Positions 43,501 to 55,656 of a DNA stretch of 64,000 bases are shown here, piece by piece. The notes under the pieces are model-generated. The model searched no databases. It was not told the DNA's origin and saw nothing but the letters and a program-made list of their open reading frames with translations. A program made the position numbers and the translations under genes. Position 1 is the first letter of the stretch, and each line of letters opens with the position of its first letter. The DNA is from Lichina pygmaea (lineage: Eukaryota > Ascomycota > Lichinomycetes > Lichinales > Lichinaceae): contig OY730173.1 of assembly GCA_963422465.1 (NCBI GenBank), forward strand, positions 2,232,001-2,296,000, given 5' to 3'.

Positions 43501-44406
43501 CGGGTAAGAGACGGATCGTCATATCGGAAAGATGGTGCGTACATATCCCTCTATCAGTTGATTCCAAGTATCTGGGTCGGAGAGCAGCTGAATGACGGGG
43601 AACATCACCATACACGCAACAATCTCCCTGACAAGAGTGAAAAAGACATGGCTTCTGATTTGGCTTCTGGGCAGAATCTCTCGAATGATCTGGCCCATCC
43701 GCTTTCGTAGATAGTCCTTCTGAATCCGTTCTGAGTCCCCCACGGCCAGAGGGACGGCCGGGTGAAGTCTGCCATGGCGATATTTGCCGGCAATAGCCAG
43801 GTCCAGTTCCTCGGACTCCGTCAGGCTGCGCTCCAGGTTCTTCCCTCGTACCAGTCTTTCAGCATGGTCGAACTCTCGTAGATGCGCCGTGACGATGGGC
43901 ACGATGCGTGATACAGCAGCCTGAACGACATCCACATCGAGAAACCTGTCCCGCAGAGTCGCCAGCGCGCCCCGCAAGAGCTTGTCGACCTCGTCGATGA
44001 ACGAGAGGTTGCGACTGATGCGGGAATACCAAGGCAGGATGAAGTCACGCTTCATCAACTCAAGAAGTTTGTCCAATTCATCAGAGATGCTGGGAGACTG
44101 CTCGAAGAGCGATGTATAGTGGTAACGAGTGCGCTCCTTGAGCGCCGCCTTTTCCTGCGTCCAGGCGTCTGGAGCCACCGACGCGATGGTCGTCGTGACC
44201 GTGACACGGGATGACTCGTCGTACTCATCGCTTGACCGTGCGACAACGCGTAGTATCAAGAGCGTCAAGAAGGCAAACGAACAGACGGCGCCTCCGGCGA
44301 AAGCGTACCAGATATACCACACCAGCGGGATCCAGTGGACGACGAGTCCCCAGGCGACGAAGCAGACGATGCCTGACAGGAAGACATTCCAATGACTTGG
44401 GGCCAT
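40516..44406 (-). CDS. MDM1: Mdm1/SNX13-25-type protein (TM-PXA-RGS-PX-nexin C)
   Basis: ER-anchored tether of the Mdm1/SNX14/SNX25 group, linking ER to vacuole/lysosome or endosome via phosphoinositides. Exons 44406-43543, 43493-41690, 41634-41420 and 41355-40516 are in phase (up to 1240 aa). Two hydrophobic helices near residues 7-50 make the membrane anchor. A PXA domain follows (HYTSLFEQSPSISDELDKLL...GQIIREILPR), then the RGS-like domain (LLDVLRDPAGLSYFMEFMDRR, ~residues 390-530), an acidic linker, a coiled coil (KLSAQEGVVDSLTMKAELTN), and the PX domain (RATIRIKSVMVG...ARRYSQFHELNRRLR...LDFPRR). The C-terminal nexin domain begins at about residue 1050. The C terminus is uncertain: a GTATGT donor at 40606 could splice to a last exon I did not find. 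The start at 44406 fits the membrane anchor. Confidence 0.9.
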
Positions 44407-45148
44407 GATCTTGCAGCCGACCGGTCCTTGCAGCTCGACATGACTGGCCCGCGAGAGGTTAGCATGTTATGATTACGTGCGTAGCATCGTGAGATATTGT
44501 TCAGACAGTTACTACGGTACCCCCTCTATGCGCGTATATTACGTATGTCCATACGTACTTCGGTGCCTCCTGTTACTCCCATGCCCCCTTCGCTTAGCAT
44601 AAGTACTTCTAGTTTGGTGGCACTCACTACACGAACTAAGTACTTCTAAACTTTTAGGGCACCAGCTCACCGACCGCTCAACTACGAGTACGCACCGCTG
44701 ATGAGGGCCTCACACCGCCGAAAATACCATATATGACATCAAGAATAAGATCTGACTTTGTGAAAATAGAGCTAGACACTAGATACGTCTAGGAAAAGAA
44801 TGCGACCGAAGCATGTATGTTGTGTGATATTTCCAAGACTTATGAAGCTCATACCTTGCTTCACTTGAAGAAATATCTAGCTTTATATGGTGTAGCTCGG
44901 CAAAGCGCGCGTACCGATTCATGCGGGGGGCATGGAAGTAAGAGTGGGGCACCGAAGTAGAGTAATTGTCCGGATATTGGAAACTTCCGGCGAAACAAAT
45001 CTGTGCTGGCGCGGATTGCGATGACCAAGCGAGTTTAGCTCCTATGACTTTTGATGATTCAAAAGTCAAATCACAGCTATATTCGTACGGAGCGTACTCC
45101 GTACAGTACGTACGGAAGTAGACACCTGACAGATGCCACCGAAGACTA
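44407..45148. other. Intergenic spacer with GTAC-type palindromes
   Basis: Promoter side of the MDM1-like gene. Contains repeated GTACTTCTA and TACGTATG stretches (about 44530-44650) and GTACGGA repeats (about 45085-45118). No gene recognised. Confidence 0.4.
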
Positions 45149-45758
45149 CAGTCCACTCTCTATAACGATAGCGTGGTTCCATTGGTCGAGTATCGTTATA
45201 GCGAGAGTATCGTTATAAAGAGAGGGCACGTGACCAATATTATCCATTTTGTTCATGATTTGTAAAAGCTTGTCAGGGTACTCTGATGAAGCCCCTTAAG
45301 CCTCCTTGCCCCAACAACACGCTCATGTCGGTAGAGCTGATCTATCAGCTGCTTATTGCCATTGTCTGATTGCTCTTCATGAAGGCGGAGGTGTTGGAGC
45401 ATACCTGACGGAATTCTGTGCGATACAGTAGGCTTTTTAAACTCATTCTTAAACCAGACTGCCAACTCCTTCTGTGTTGCGAGTGGATTCTCCTTCTTAC
45501 GGCAACGAAGGGCAATTTTCTCGATGCCAATGAACGCCACCCTCTTCTTTGGTGGCATCTTGATGAACAAGCGCTCAAAACTACAGTCTCAGCCTTCTCT
45601 TTCTATAACGATATATATGGTGACTAAGCGATAAAAGCTAACGATATCGTTATAAGAGAAAAATAACGATAATTTGGTGAGAAACTGTTGGGGCGTTGAG
45701 AAGCTATCGTTATAGAGAGTATCGTTATAAAGAGTATCGTTATAGAGAGAGTGGACTG
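45149..45758 (-). mobile_element. pogo/Fot-like DNA transposon remnant with HTH fragment
   Basis: 610-bp element ending CAGTCCACTCTCTATAACGA at the left and its near-exact complement at the right, flanked by TA (45147-45148, 45759-45760). Both ends carry repeats of TATCGTTATA, the right end three in a row. A 105-codon frame (45570-45253, minus) starts with an MPPKKRVAF type basic block. It contains a helix-turn-helix-like stretch (ATQKELAVWFKNEFKKPTVSHR), the usual N terminus of fungal Tigger/pogo transposases with a CENP-B type HTH. The DDE catalytic domain is missing, so the element is an internally deleted, non-autonomous copy. Confidence 0.75.
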
Positions 45759-46419
45759 TAGTGACTAGAACTCTCTACGATACGTACCATCGATGGAACG
45801 TACTGTACCTGGTATGATTAACCTAGTACTGACCAACATCACCGCTCTACGAGTACTGTGCCGTACGGTACGGTACAGAACAAGCTACTCGACGACAACT
45901 GAAGCTCAAGACGAGTTATTCGCCCGTTCACAGCTCGACAGGCTTTCTCGACAGCGGTGTGGCGTGCGATCTCGGTCTCCTGAGGGCGATCAAGACGGTC
46001 TCTTGCTACGTACGCACCATATGACCAGACACTAGCTTGGTACAGGCATAAGCACCTCAAGCATCAAGATAAAAGATGAGCCACCTTCTGGCTGCTTCCC
46101 TCCCTGCCTCGGCGCTTCCCTGTTTGTTCTGCTTCCGCCTCCCAGACCAAGTAACGAGAGTAGAGCCAGAGTCTGGTCCTAGCATCCGACCTGGATTTGG
46201 CGGTCATAGTCGTGTCGTAAGATAACCGCTAAGCAATCGTGTAGTCGGTCAGAACGTGAGATGACTTCCAAGGCTCTTCGCAGATTGCAAGCTTTCATGG
46301 CTGGGTAAATCGGCAGATCCAGCAGACCGATCCTAGCCATTTAGTACTCGGCCACAGTAACAGCTTGATTGGCCGTTCATTGATGGAATCGTGTATGCAG
46401 CGTGGAGCATATACCCGAG
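45759..46419. other. Intergenic spacer downstream of TRM8
   Basis: 661 bp with no recognised feature; one short GTACGGTACGG palindromic run near 45860-45875. Confidence 0.4.
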
Positions 46420-47404
<985 letters not shown>

Positions 47405-48158
47405 GGAGGGACTTGTCACGCTGTCGAGATTGGAACTCGACTCGGTGGTGGTCGAAAGACGTCGAAGCGGGAGGTTGCTGTCTGTCGGACGTCTTCGTAT
47501 GCGGCGTACCAGCGACAGCAGTTCACCTGGAAAGTGTCAGTGACGCCTTGAGGTCAGTATGACCGCATTGCAATGGTACTCCTATAAGGATATGCTCGAT
47601 GGCTCCCTGTCCACTCATTGGTAGTTGGTGTAATACCAAAACGCATACTCTAAGACCAGAAGCACCCAAACTCTCATCCCTTGAGGTCCGTACTAGGCCT
47701 CCTCCTACGGTACTAGATGTGCTTCGGTCCAGCACGACTTACTGAACCTCAATCAACTTCCGCATCAACGAGTGACCAATAGAGATTGATTATTTGTTTT
47801 CATATGGAGTAAAGTACGTTTCATGCGGATGCCAAGATGCACCAGGCCTCATCCGACAGAGGGACGGGCATCGTCAACAGCCCCGAGAGATTAAATAACT
47901 AGATGGTATGGCAAGAGATGCGATATGGGTCCCAGGAGACGCCCAACCCTGTCGTCGCCCCTCGACCGAGGTGCACAAATGGCAACCTCTGCGGGCCGTC
48001 CAAAAATCGCCGTAAGGCCACGCCGGTCAACGGAACTCGACGGCGCCAAAACATCCCCGCTCCTTGACGTGCGTCAACTGCAGCTTTTGGTGTCTACAGC
48101 GGCAACGAACGAACTCCGTCAGCCTGCAGGTCCTCCCACGCAGCTTGCTGTGGACCAC
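47405..48158. other. Spacer TRM8 to GID4
   Basis: 754 bp holding the TRM8 promoter and the GID4 3' end. No further gene or element recognised. Confidence 0.4.
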
Positions 48159-49238
48159 TCACTTTTCGCTCTTGGCGTGGAAATATATGCCGCTCACGTC
48201 ACCGGTGATCTGGTTGAAACAGATGTAGTAGAACCCCTCGAAAGAGGCACCTGAGATGGTGCGAACCTTGTGGTCCGGCACCAGGAAGGACTCCTTCCAC
48301 CTCATGAAGAGGTGCTCCTTCTGGGTGAAGTTCCGGACGGTGAAGTCGGACTTCCTCGCCGGTTTCGCAAACGGCCGCCACGCGCCGAACTTGGCCCAGT
48401 GCTGCACGTCGATGCGATCGTTCGAGCCCCATTCCGGATGCTGGGTGTGGAACGAGAACTTGTCGCCAATGATCTCGCCCTGGAAGAAGGTGGTGAGGGT
48501 GGGGTGGTCCTCGGTCAGGCCTAGACGGTTTCGGAGCACCTTTCGTCAGCCACCCTGTCTGGCCCGGCGAGCACGCGCCATGCGACCCGATGGGTGGAAC
48601 GATACCTTGTATGCGCAGATAGCCGCACAAGAACGACTGTTCCATGTCGACGTATTTGAGCTCGACCTGGACATCGTACTCCTGCTTCTCGGACTTCTGC
48701 GTCCCTCGGAAGCGGGAGCCGGCTCGCAGGAAGGACGAGGAAATGTTGGGTACAGCCTGCGTCACGCGAGCATCAGCAACAACCGCCCATTCGCGCCACG
48801 AGGCGAAACGGAACGAGATCACGGTCGTACCCGGATGGTTGAAAAATCATAATGCGTCCAATCGTCGGCTCGCGACGGCGGCGGCGCTCGAGATCCTGGG
48901 ACGTCTAGCTGGCCGTCCTGGTCCTGGACATCCGACGTCGTTGATACCGGCGTCAGAGACGTCGCCGACGTCGGCTCCTCGGCGCACTCGGTCGCATCGG
49001 ACTGCGAGCCGGGAGACTCTGGTTGGCGAGAGATGCCAGCGGCATTTTGGTCGGGTGGAGGCGTCAACGGCTCGGCCACGACCCGACCGGCCGTCGAGGT
49101 CGAGCCAGCGTGACGGGCGGACGGAGAAGTCGCTAAACGGACATCTATCGCGAGATTGGAGGGCGGACAGGACGGATGCGCGGACGCTCGCGAAGGGCCA
49201 TCCGGTGCGACTGGCCGTGCAGGCGTTTCCGTTGGCAT
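48159..49238 (-). CDS. GID4: Gid4/Vid24, substrate receptor of the GID/CTLH ubiquitin ligase
   Basis: Recognises Pro/N-degrons and brings gluconeogenic enzymes to the GID E3 ligase. Exons 49238-48831, 48756-48606 and 48520-48159 close in phase to 306 aa. The first ~136 residues are low-complexity Ser/Pro/Thr/Asp. The beta-barrel core starts at SSFLRAGSRFRGTQKSE and continues with VELKYVDMEQSFLCGYLRIQG, LTEDHPTLTTFFQGEIIG, HWAKFGAWRPF and FMRWKESFLVPDH. It ends with TISGASFEGFYYICFNQ and IYFHAKSEK, all family signatures. The N terminus is least certain: upstream of this ATG the frame runs through a poly-Ser stretch (a GAG-type trinucleotide repeat, about 49256-49286) to a stop, so an additional 5' exon is possible. 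Confidence 0.92.
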
Positions 49239-50010
49239 CGAGGTCTCGAGCGAGGGAGAGGAGGAGGAGGAGGAGGAGGAGGAGGGGGACACGGCTTAAC
49301 GATTCATCTACGGTACAAGCGACCAGCGGGAGAAGAGTGACGAAACCAGCACCGTGTCCAGACGGAGAAAAGCAATCCAATGTATGGAGCTTTGTTTCCC
49401 CAGACAGACAACCTTAGGAGAAGGAGAAGTCGATCGCGAAAGACTAGAGTGTAGGATGAAGACGTGAAGGGTGACGATGTCGAGAAGGGTTGGAGGTCGA
49501 TCAATCGGATTGGACGCTCATGACTTGGAGTGTTTTGGCCTGCGGGCGGCGAAAGGCGTCGGCCGACGGGCGTTTCCGCCGGTCGAGGCACGAGACCCAC
49601 AGACCAAGCAGCGTTGCCCCCGCCAAGACCCGTCGGATTTGGCGACCGATACGTATGTACGTCGATACGTAGTACCCCCCCTCCCGTCACACCTCCGATA
49701 CCCTGTAAGTTTACCCATACCCCACACTCACAGGCCAGTGCCGGCTAGAACACCCCACTTCGAGTCCCATCGCCGTCGGCGGCCTGGTCGTCGACACCTC
49801 GCCTATGCCGTACCGTACCGTGGTGTAGGACTGTACGGCAAACGAGAAAGGCCACGGTCGCGACCCCTCCACGCCCCTCGCCGCTGCCATGACCGACAAA
49901 ATTGAAACGTGATTGTGGCTGCAACGGCACAAGGCGGTGTCTTATACGTTCTGGTAGGGAGCCAATTGGGATATATTGCTGCCTGTCTCCACATCACGAC
50001 AGACTCGATA
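49239..50010. other. Spacer GID4 to MAGO
   Basis: 772 bp. Begins with a 30-bp GAG/GGA trinucleotide repeat (about 49256-49286), then presumed GID4 promoter and MAGO 3' UTR. GTACGTCGATACGTA palindromic runs near 49655-49672. Confidence 0.4.
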
Positions 50011-50860
50011 TCAGATTGGCTTGATCTAATTTCGAGGTCAGCTTGGCCCACGCGAACAAAGCAGCGGAGAAGGCGATGAGCCCCAAAATGATCGACGGAC
50101 CTTGAAATGGAGTGAGATCAGCGAAAACACCAGAGCTTTCAGGTCTTGGACGAGATAGTAGAAGACACGTAGGCCATCTGGATCCGATGAGTCGGTCACG
50201 TCAACCATCGAGCCTATCTTGGCTGTCTGCAAATGAACCCGTCAGCACAGTGTGCGACACAGCAGCTAGAGCTTATAGCCCGATATGCGGTCGCACCTCG
50301 AACGAAATGTGTTCGTGGCCCATGCGAATCTCGAGTTCTTGCCGGCCGTCCTTGTTCTTTTGCGGCCACCTGCTGTCGTCTTCCCTGTGCGGCACAGGGT
50401 CAGCCCACGGTCGTGTAGAGAGCTGGATCGTGGGTTGCTGTAGCCCTACTTCATGATCTCACTGTCCTTGATGATCCGCTTGATCTCCGCAATTAGGACA
50501 TGGCTAACGCACACTATTGCGAGCCTCATGTTAGCCTTATTGACGGGCTACCTCTTGAACAATCGAAGATCACGCACTCTCTTTACGGATGAGGGAATCA
50601 TTCCGGTAGTTGGAATTGTTTGCGTAGCGTGCCGAGGCACTGTCCCCTTCTCCGAGTGCCCGGAAATCAAACTCTTAAGATCTTGATGTCAGCCGATAGC
50701 TGATGGAACAGCCGTCCGAGAGGGAGGGTACCCAAGAACTCATGACCGAACCGGCCTGAATGTCCCGAGCTGCGACGCTACGAGTCAGCATGAACGCAAC
50801 GCCAGCTTGTGGACGGACGTACTAATATCGGAGATAAAATGGCTCTGTCGATGTCGCCAT
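50011..50860 (-). CDS. MAGO: Mago nashi, exon-junction-complex core protein
   Basis: Small protein that pairs with Y14 (RBM8) and locks eIF4A3 on spliced mRNA. Seven exons (50860-50823, 50769-50732, 50673-50578, 50513-50450, 50384-50297, 50226-50101, 50025-50011) close in phase to 154 aa, the family length. Seen: [92 protein letters not shown], and [20 protein letters not shown]. The last coding exon encodes only IKPI plus stop, the invariant Mago C terminus. Because the exons are so short, no single open frame reveals the gene. Reading through the last intron would give a spurious hydrophobic tail. Confidence 0.95.
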
Positions 50861-51290
50861 GTCTGCAAGTTCTCTGGCTATCAAATGGATTGGTTGTGGA
50901 TGATATCTATCCTTTCAAGTTGAGGAACTTGGACTGCACCAACAAGAGAGCAAGTTGATATCACGTGACATGTTCCAGCCCGCACAAAATGGGCACTGCC
51001 CGTTCTGGCATTAATCTTGATACGAGCTATCAATTCTTATGGCTAGCTACGTATGTACTATTGCTACTGACCGCGCACTCTCAGTCTACCGGCTTACTAA
51101 TATACTCGTCGTCCCAACGAGATCTAAGCTCATATCAGAACTCATCAGACATCTCTGGGCGGCCACTGTAGCGTTGTCAAAAGACTTTCTGCGTCAGCCG
51201 CGAGGCTACTGTGGCTCAACAACAGCAAGCTCTTCGTCTTTCGACTGCGGTGCCAGTGGGCATCAAGTAGACCTTCCCAGCTCGTTCAAG
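50861..51290. other. Divergent promoter region MAGO / SEC26
   Basis: 430 bp between two divergently transcribed genes; both promoters must lie here. No clear boxes recognised. Confidence 0.45.
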
Positions 51291-54200
51291 ATGGCTGCGT
51301 ACCTGGAGCAAGCGTATAGCTTGGTCCATCAAGGTAATACGTCTGACCAGCCTACGTTACAGGAACTGAAGACGCAATTGGAAAAGGGGAGCGATGACAC
51401 CAAGATGGAGACGATGAAACGAATATTGACGATAATGCTGAACGGAGATCCCATGCCGCAACTGCTGATGCACATCATCCGATTCATCATGCCTTCGAAG
51501 AATAAGCCACTGAAGAAGCTGCTGTATTTCTACTACGAGATATGTCCCAAGCTGGATTCCAGCGGAAAGCTGAAGCAGGAGATGATCCTAGTATGGTACA
51601 GTCTGCCGCCTCCAACAAGTCGCACATCCATCGAGACTCATTTGGGAACCCAGCAATGGCATCCGGAACGATCTACAGCATCCCAATGAATACATCCGAG
51701 GGAACACGTTGAGGTTTCTCTGCAAACTCCGCGAGCCAGAGCTGATCGAACCGCTGGTCTCGTCGGCACGTTCATGTCTGGAGCACCGTCATGCCTACGT
51801 CCGCAAGAACGCTGTCCTCGCCATCGCATCTATTCACCAGCACTCGGAGAGTCTCATTCCGGACGCACCGGATCTGCTCTTCAAGTTTCTGGAGACCGAG
51901 ACCGATGACACCTGCGAGAGGAACGCATTTGTTTCTTTGGCTAACGTCAGCCACGCGAGGGCGCTAGATTATCTGAATTCGAAGCTCGTCGGATCTTTCC
52001 TTGCGCATGAGCTGATCCAGTTGGTGGAGCTGGAGTATATCAGGAAGGACGTGGTTCAGAACCCAGAAAATAAGGTCGGCCGAACTGCATGTTGACCGCC
52101 CACTGTGGTACGGCTGTTGATGGGTTATCTTTGTTTCCTTAGGCCCGGTATCTAAGGAGTATCTTCGATCTCCTCGAAGCATCCGCCAGCACCGTCGTCT
52201 ACGAAGCCGCCACGTCGTTGACGGCCTTGACCAGCAATCCTGTGGCTGTCAAGGCTGCTGCTTCGAAACTCATCGAGTTGAGCATCAAGGAATCAGACAA
52301 CAATGTCAAGCTCATCGTTCTGGACCGGGTCGATCAATTGCGGCGGAAGAACGAAGGCGTTCTGGACGACCTCACCATGGAGACCCTGCGGGTCTTGTCG
52401 AGCCCAGACCTTGACGTTCGGAAAAAGGCCCTCTCGATCGCTTTGGAGATGGTCTCGAGTAAGAACGTTGAAGAGGTGGTCATGCTCCTGAAGAAGGAGC
52501 TTTCCAAGACCATCGACCAAGACTACGAGAAGGTGAGCCTCCAAACGGGTGGAAGCCCAGCCGTGGGAGTCTCACGCGCTGATGCACTCAGAATAACGAG
52601 TACCGCCACCTGTTGATACAATCGATACACCAATGTGCCATTAAATTCTCCGAGGTCGCTGCGAGTGTCGTCGACCTCCTCATGGACTTCATAGCCGACT
52701 TCAACAAAGCGGCTGCGTTGGATGTCATTTCCTTCATCAAGGAGGTCGTCGAGAAATTCCCCAATCTAAGAGCGCCTATCGTCAAGAAGCTGGTGGCTAC
52801 GCTCGGTGAGGTGCGGGCCGGCAAAGTCTACCGTGGAGCTTTGTGGATCGTCGGCGAGTACTCGCTGGAGGTCAGCGAGATCCGGGAAGCGTGGAAGCGG
52901 ATACGGTCTAGCTTGGGAGAGATCCCGATAGTTGCGTCTGAGCAGAGACTCCTCGACGACTTCTCAGAGGATGGCCGGGACTTGAAGGAACAAGTGAACG
53001 GTCACGCGAAGCACTCTGCGCCGACAGGATCTCGCAAGGTCCTCGCCGACGGCACCTACGCGACGGAGAGTGCTCTGACGAGTCAGTCCGGGACGCAAGC
53101 CAAACTGGCAGCCGTCAAGGTGGCGCAGAAGCCTCCGCTGCGGCAACTGGTTCTGGATGGCGAGTTCTACCTGACGACGATGCTCGCATCCGCAATCACC
53201 AAACTCGTCATGCGACATTCGGAAATCTCCAAGGACAGCGCGCGGACAAACGCGCTGCGAGCCGAAGCGATGCTCATCATGATCTCCATCATCCGGGCCG
53301 GGCAGTCCCAGTTCGTCAAGGTGCCGATCGACGAAGACTCGACGGATCGGATCATGGTATGCGTCAAGGCGCTGGCCGAATTCTCGCAGAAGAAGGACCT
53401 CGAGTCGGTATTCCTCGAGGACACCCGGCTAGCGTTCCGAGCGATGGTGCAGCTGGAGGAGAAGAAGCGAGCCGCCGAGGCAGCGGTCGAGAAGGCGAAG
53501 AGCGCTGTGCAGGTGGACGACGTGGTACCGTTCCGGCAGCTGGCACGAAAGGGCACGGACGGTGCAGACGAGATGGAGCTCGACGTCGAGAAGGCGACAG
53601 GCGGCGACTCGGCTGGGGAGGAGGTCTCGTCGAAGCTCAGCCGCATCGTGCAGCTGACCGGCTTCTCCGACCCCGTGTACGCCGAGGCGTACGTGCAGGT
53701 GCACCAGTTCGATATCATCCTAGACGTCCTGTTGGTCAACCAGACGACGGAGACGCTGCAGAACCTCTCGGTCGAATTCTCGACCCTGGGCGACCTCAAA
53801 GTGGTCGAACGACCGGTGACGCAAAACCTCGGGCCGCACGACTTCCACAACGTGCAGTCGACCGTCAAAGTCTCGTCCACGGACACGGGCGTCATCTTCG
53901 GCAACATCGTGTACGACGGGGCCAGCTCGACCGAGTCCAAGATCGTCATCCTCAACGACGTGCACGTCGACGTTATGGACTACATCCAACCGGCCAACTG
54001 CACGGAGACGCAGTTTCGGACCATGTGGACCGAGTTCGAGTGGGAGAACAAGGTCAACATCAACTCCAAGGCGTCGTCGCTGCGGACCTTCTTGACGCAG
54101 CTGATGGACGTCACGCACATGTCGTGTCTCACACCAGAGGCGTCTTTGCAAGGGGACTGCCAGTTTCTGAGCGCGAACCTGTACGCTCGCAGCATATTCG

Positions 54201-54481
54201 GTAAGATATCCCGCAGCATCACGCCAACCCCCCCCCCCCCCCCCCCCCTCTTCCCTTCCCTTTCGGCCCATTGCGTCCTCTTTTCCTTGGGCTGCCAGAA
54301 GGCTAACATCTTGGCTCCGGTTGCTGTAGGCGAGGACGCGCTAGCGAATCTCAGCATCGAGAAGCACAGCGAGGACGGGCCGGTGACGGGCTTCGTGCGC
54401 ATTCGCAGCCGGTCGCAGGGTCTCGCTCTAAGTCTGGGCGGTATGAAGGGACTGAACAAAACTGCCGAGGGCGCTGCTTAG
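51291..54481 (+). CDS. SEC26: Coatomer subunit beta (beta-COP)
   Basis: Core subunit of the COPI coat for Golgi-to-ER and intra-Golgi traffic. Exons 51291-51595, 51654-52074, 52143-52532, 52592-54200 and 54330-54481 close in phase to 958 aa, the usual length. N terminus MAAYLEQAYSLVHQ, then the adaptin-like HEAT solenoid (LKKLLYFYYEICPKLDSSGK, CNGIRNDLQHPNEYIRGNTLRF, YVRKNAVLAIASIHQH, NAFVSLANVSHARALDYL, ARYLRSIFDLLEASASTVVY). A linker with EKAKSAVQVDDVVPFRQL follows, then the C-terminal appendage (SRIVQLTGFSDPVYAEAYV, FDIILDVLLVNQT, NIVYDGASS) ending VRIRSRSQGLALSLG. Intron 4 (54201-54329) contains an uninterrupted C run (about 54229-54248). The downstream 3' UTR is pyrimidine-rich. Confidence 0.96.
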
Positions 54482-55145
54482 GACTATCGAAATCAAGGAC
54501 AAAAGCAATGAATGTGGTCTCTTCCCTCTTCTTCTTTTTCTTCTTCTCCTCCCCCTCCCCTTTGCCTCGGTGCGGGTGTGTCTCTGTTCTCCGCCTGCAC
54601 CTGTTGTCTAGCCTAGCATGGTGTCTTCGAGAATCTGCTCTTCCTTCCTCTTTCCTCGGCATCTTGCCCACTCGTTTCCACCTCTAGGAACACGGCACTG
54701 TTGTACACCTAGATGATCAGAACAGCAGATTATCATACAGCAGCGACCAGGAACGTCCGTCCCCTCACGGTAACACAATTATCTATTGGTCTCGCGCCAT
54801 AGGCTCTGAGCTACAGTGACTCCAGATTCTTTTGGAGACGTCGAGAAGAACGTTATTGTAGGGCTCTAGCTGGCGGTATTTGCTCTTACTCTTGCTTGGA
54901 ATAATCTTCTTGGACATCCACAAGATTGCATGATCGTAGAGTACTGCTAGGTAGGGCAAGTCTTCAGAAGACAAGTAAACTTAGGCGGCCTCCATCGAAA
55001 ACGCTCCTAATTTACCTCAAGGGGGTAGGAGTCACATGACATGGAGATTCTGTCTCACCCCAACGGCGTGGATGAGTAATCTTCCGAGTAATCCTCCGCG
55101 TACTTCCGTAAGTACTGTACGTACGTATTACGACGTACTTATGTA
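54482..55145. other. Spacer downstream of SEC26
   Basis: 664 bp: CT-rich 3' UTR (54520-54565), then AT-richer sequence with TACGTACGTA palindromes near 55118-55132. No gene recognised. Confidence 0.4.
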
Positions 55146-55322
55146 CAGTGGTACAACACAAGTCTGTGTACAGCCCCATAGAAAATCAACTTTGGGTGGG
55201 TCCATTTACTTGTTAGTAATGCGACTGCGGTATCGTAGAGAAGTGTCAATTGTGTCGCATTACATATGACCACTGCGACAGAAAGCATGTAGGGGCGTAC
55301 ACAGACTTATGTCAGGACACTG
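55146..55322. mobile_element. MITE copy 2 (same family as 9628-9803)
   Basis: 177-bp element with CAGTGGTACAACACAAGTCT at the left end and its imperfect complement (ACTTATGTCAGGACACTG) at the right. TA stands at the left border; CA stands at the right, presumably a mutated TA. It shares the internal TGTCGCATTAC block and length with copy 1 but is more diverged. Non-coding, probably mobilised by a pogo/Fot1-type transposase. Confidence 0.78.
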
Positions 55323-55656
55323 CATGTACGAGGGTACCCCGTCAACGCTTGGACCAGACGTCAGCCTGGCGTTTCAGCTTCCCGAGCTTGGGTGACGTGG
55401 GCAGCCGAGACGGACTACAGTACTGCCCGTTTACGTACGCGACGGGCGCGCGAGGCTCCGTTGCTAGAGCTATGGATGACTATGAGCTGGGATTCATAAG
55501 CTGCTCTGCTGCTGGACGACGACGACGACGACGACATCGGCGGAATATCTGAGCTCTCGAAGGAAGCTTGACGGACCTGTCGCAAAGCTACTCATCGCAA
55601 AGCTCTCCACAGATCTATCGCAAAGCTCTCGCAAAGCTCTCGCAAAGCCGGCGACG
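55323..55656. other. Promoter region of the LCB kinase with short tandem repeats
   Basis: 334 bp. Contains a GAC/GAA trinucleotide run (about 55515-55535) and, just before the gene start, several copies of an ~11-bp TCGCAAAGCTC unit (about 55577-55648). Confidence 0.5.

Noticed and set aside
44779-45156. A 125-codon minus-strand frame as a gene
   Set aside because: No domain, overlaps the edge of the pogo-like element, and has AT-rich spacer composition.
49304-49905. Several overlapping frames upstream of GID4 as genes
   Set aside because: All are Arg/Pro/Ser-rich chance frames on both strands with no domain; the interval is most simply promoter and spacer.
50036-50100. A hydrophobic C-terminal segment ([16 protein letters not shown]) suggesting a membrane protein
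   Set aside because: It is the last intron of Mago nashi read through; the AG at 50026-50027 gives the invariant IKPI end instead.
53167-54271. Long open frames antisense or out of frame within SEC26
   Set aside because: They are by-products of GC-rich codon use in the well-supported beta-COP exon.
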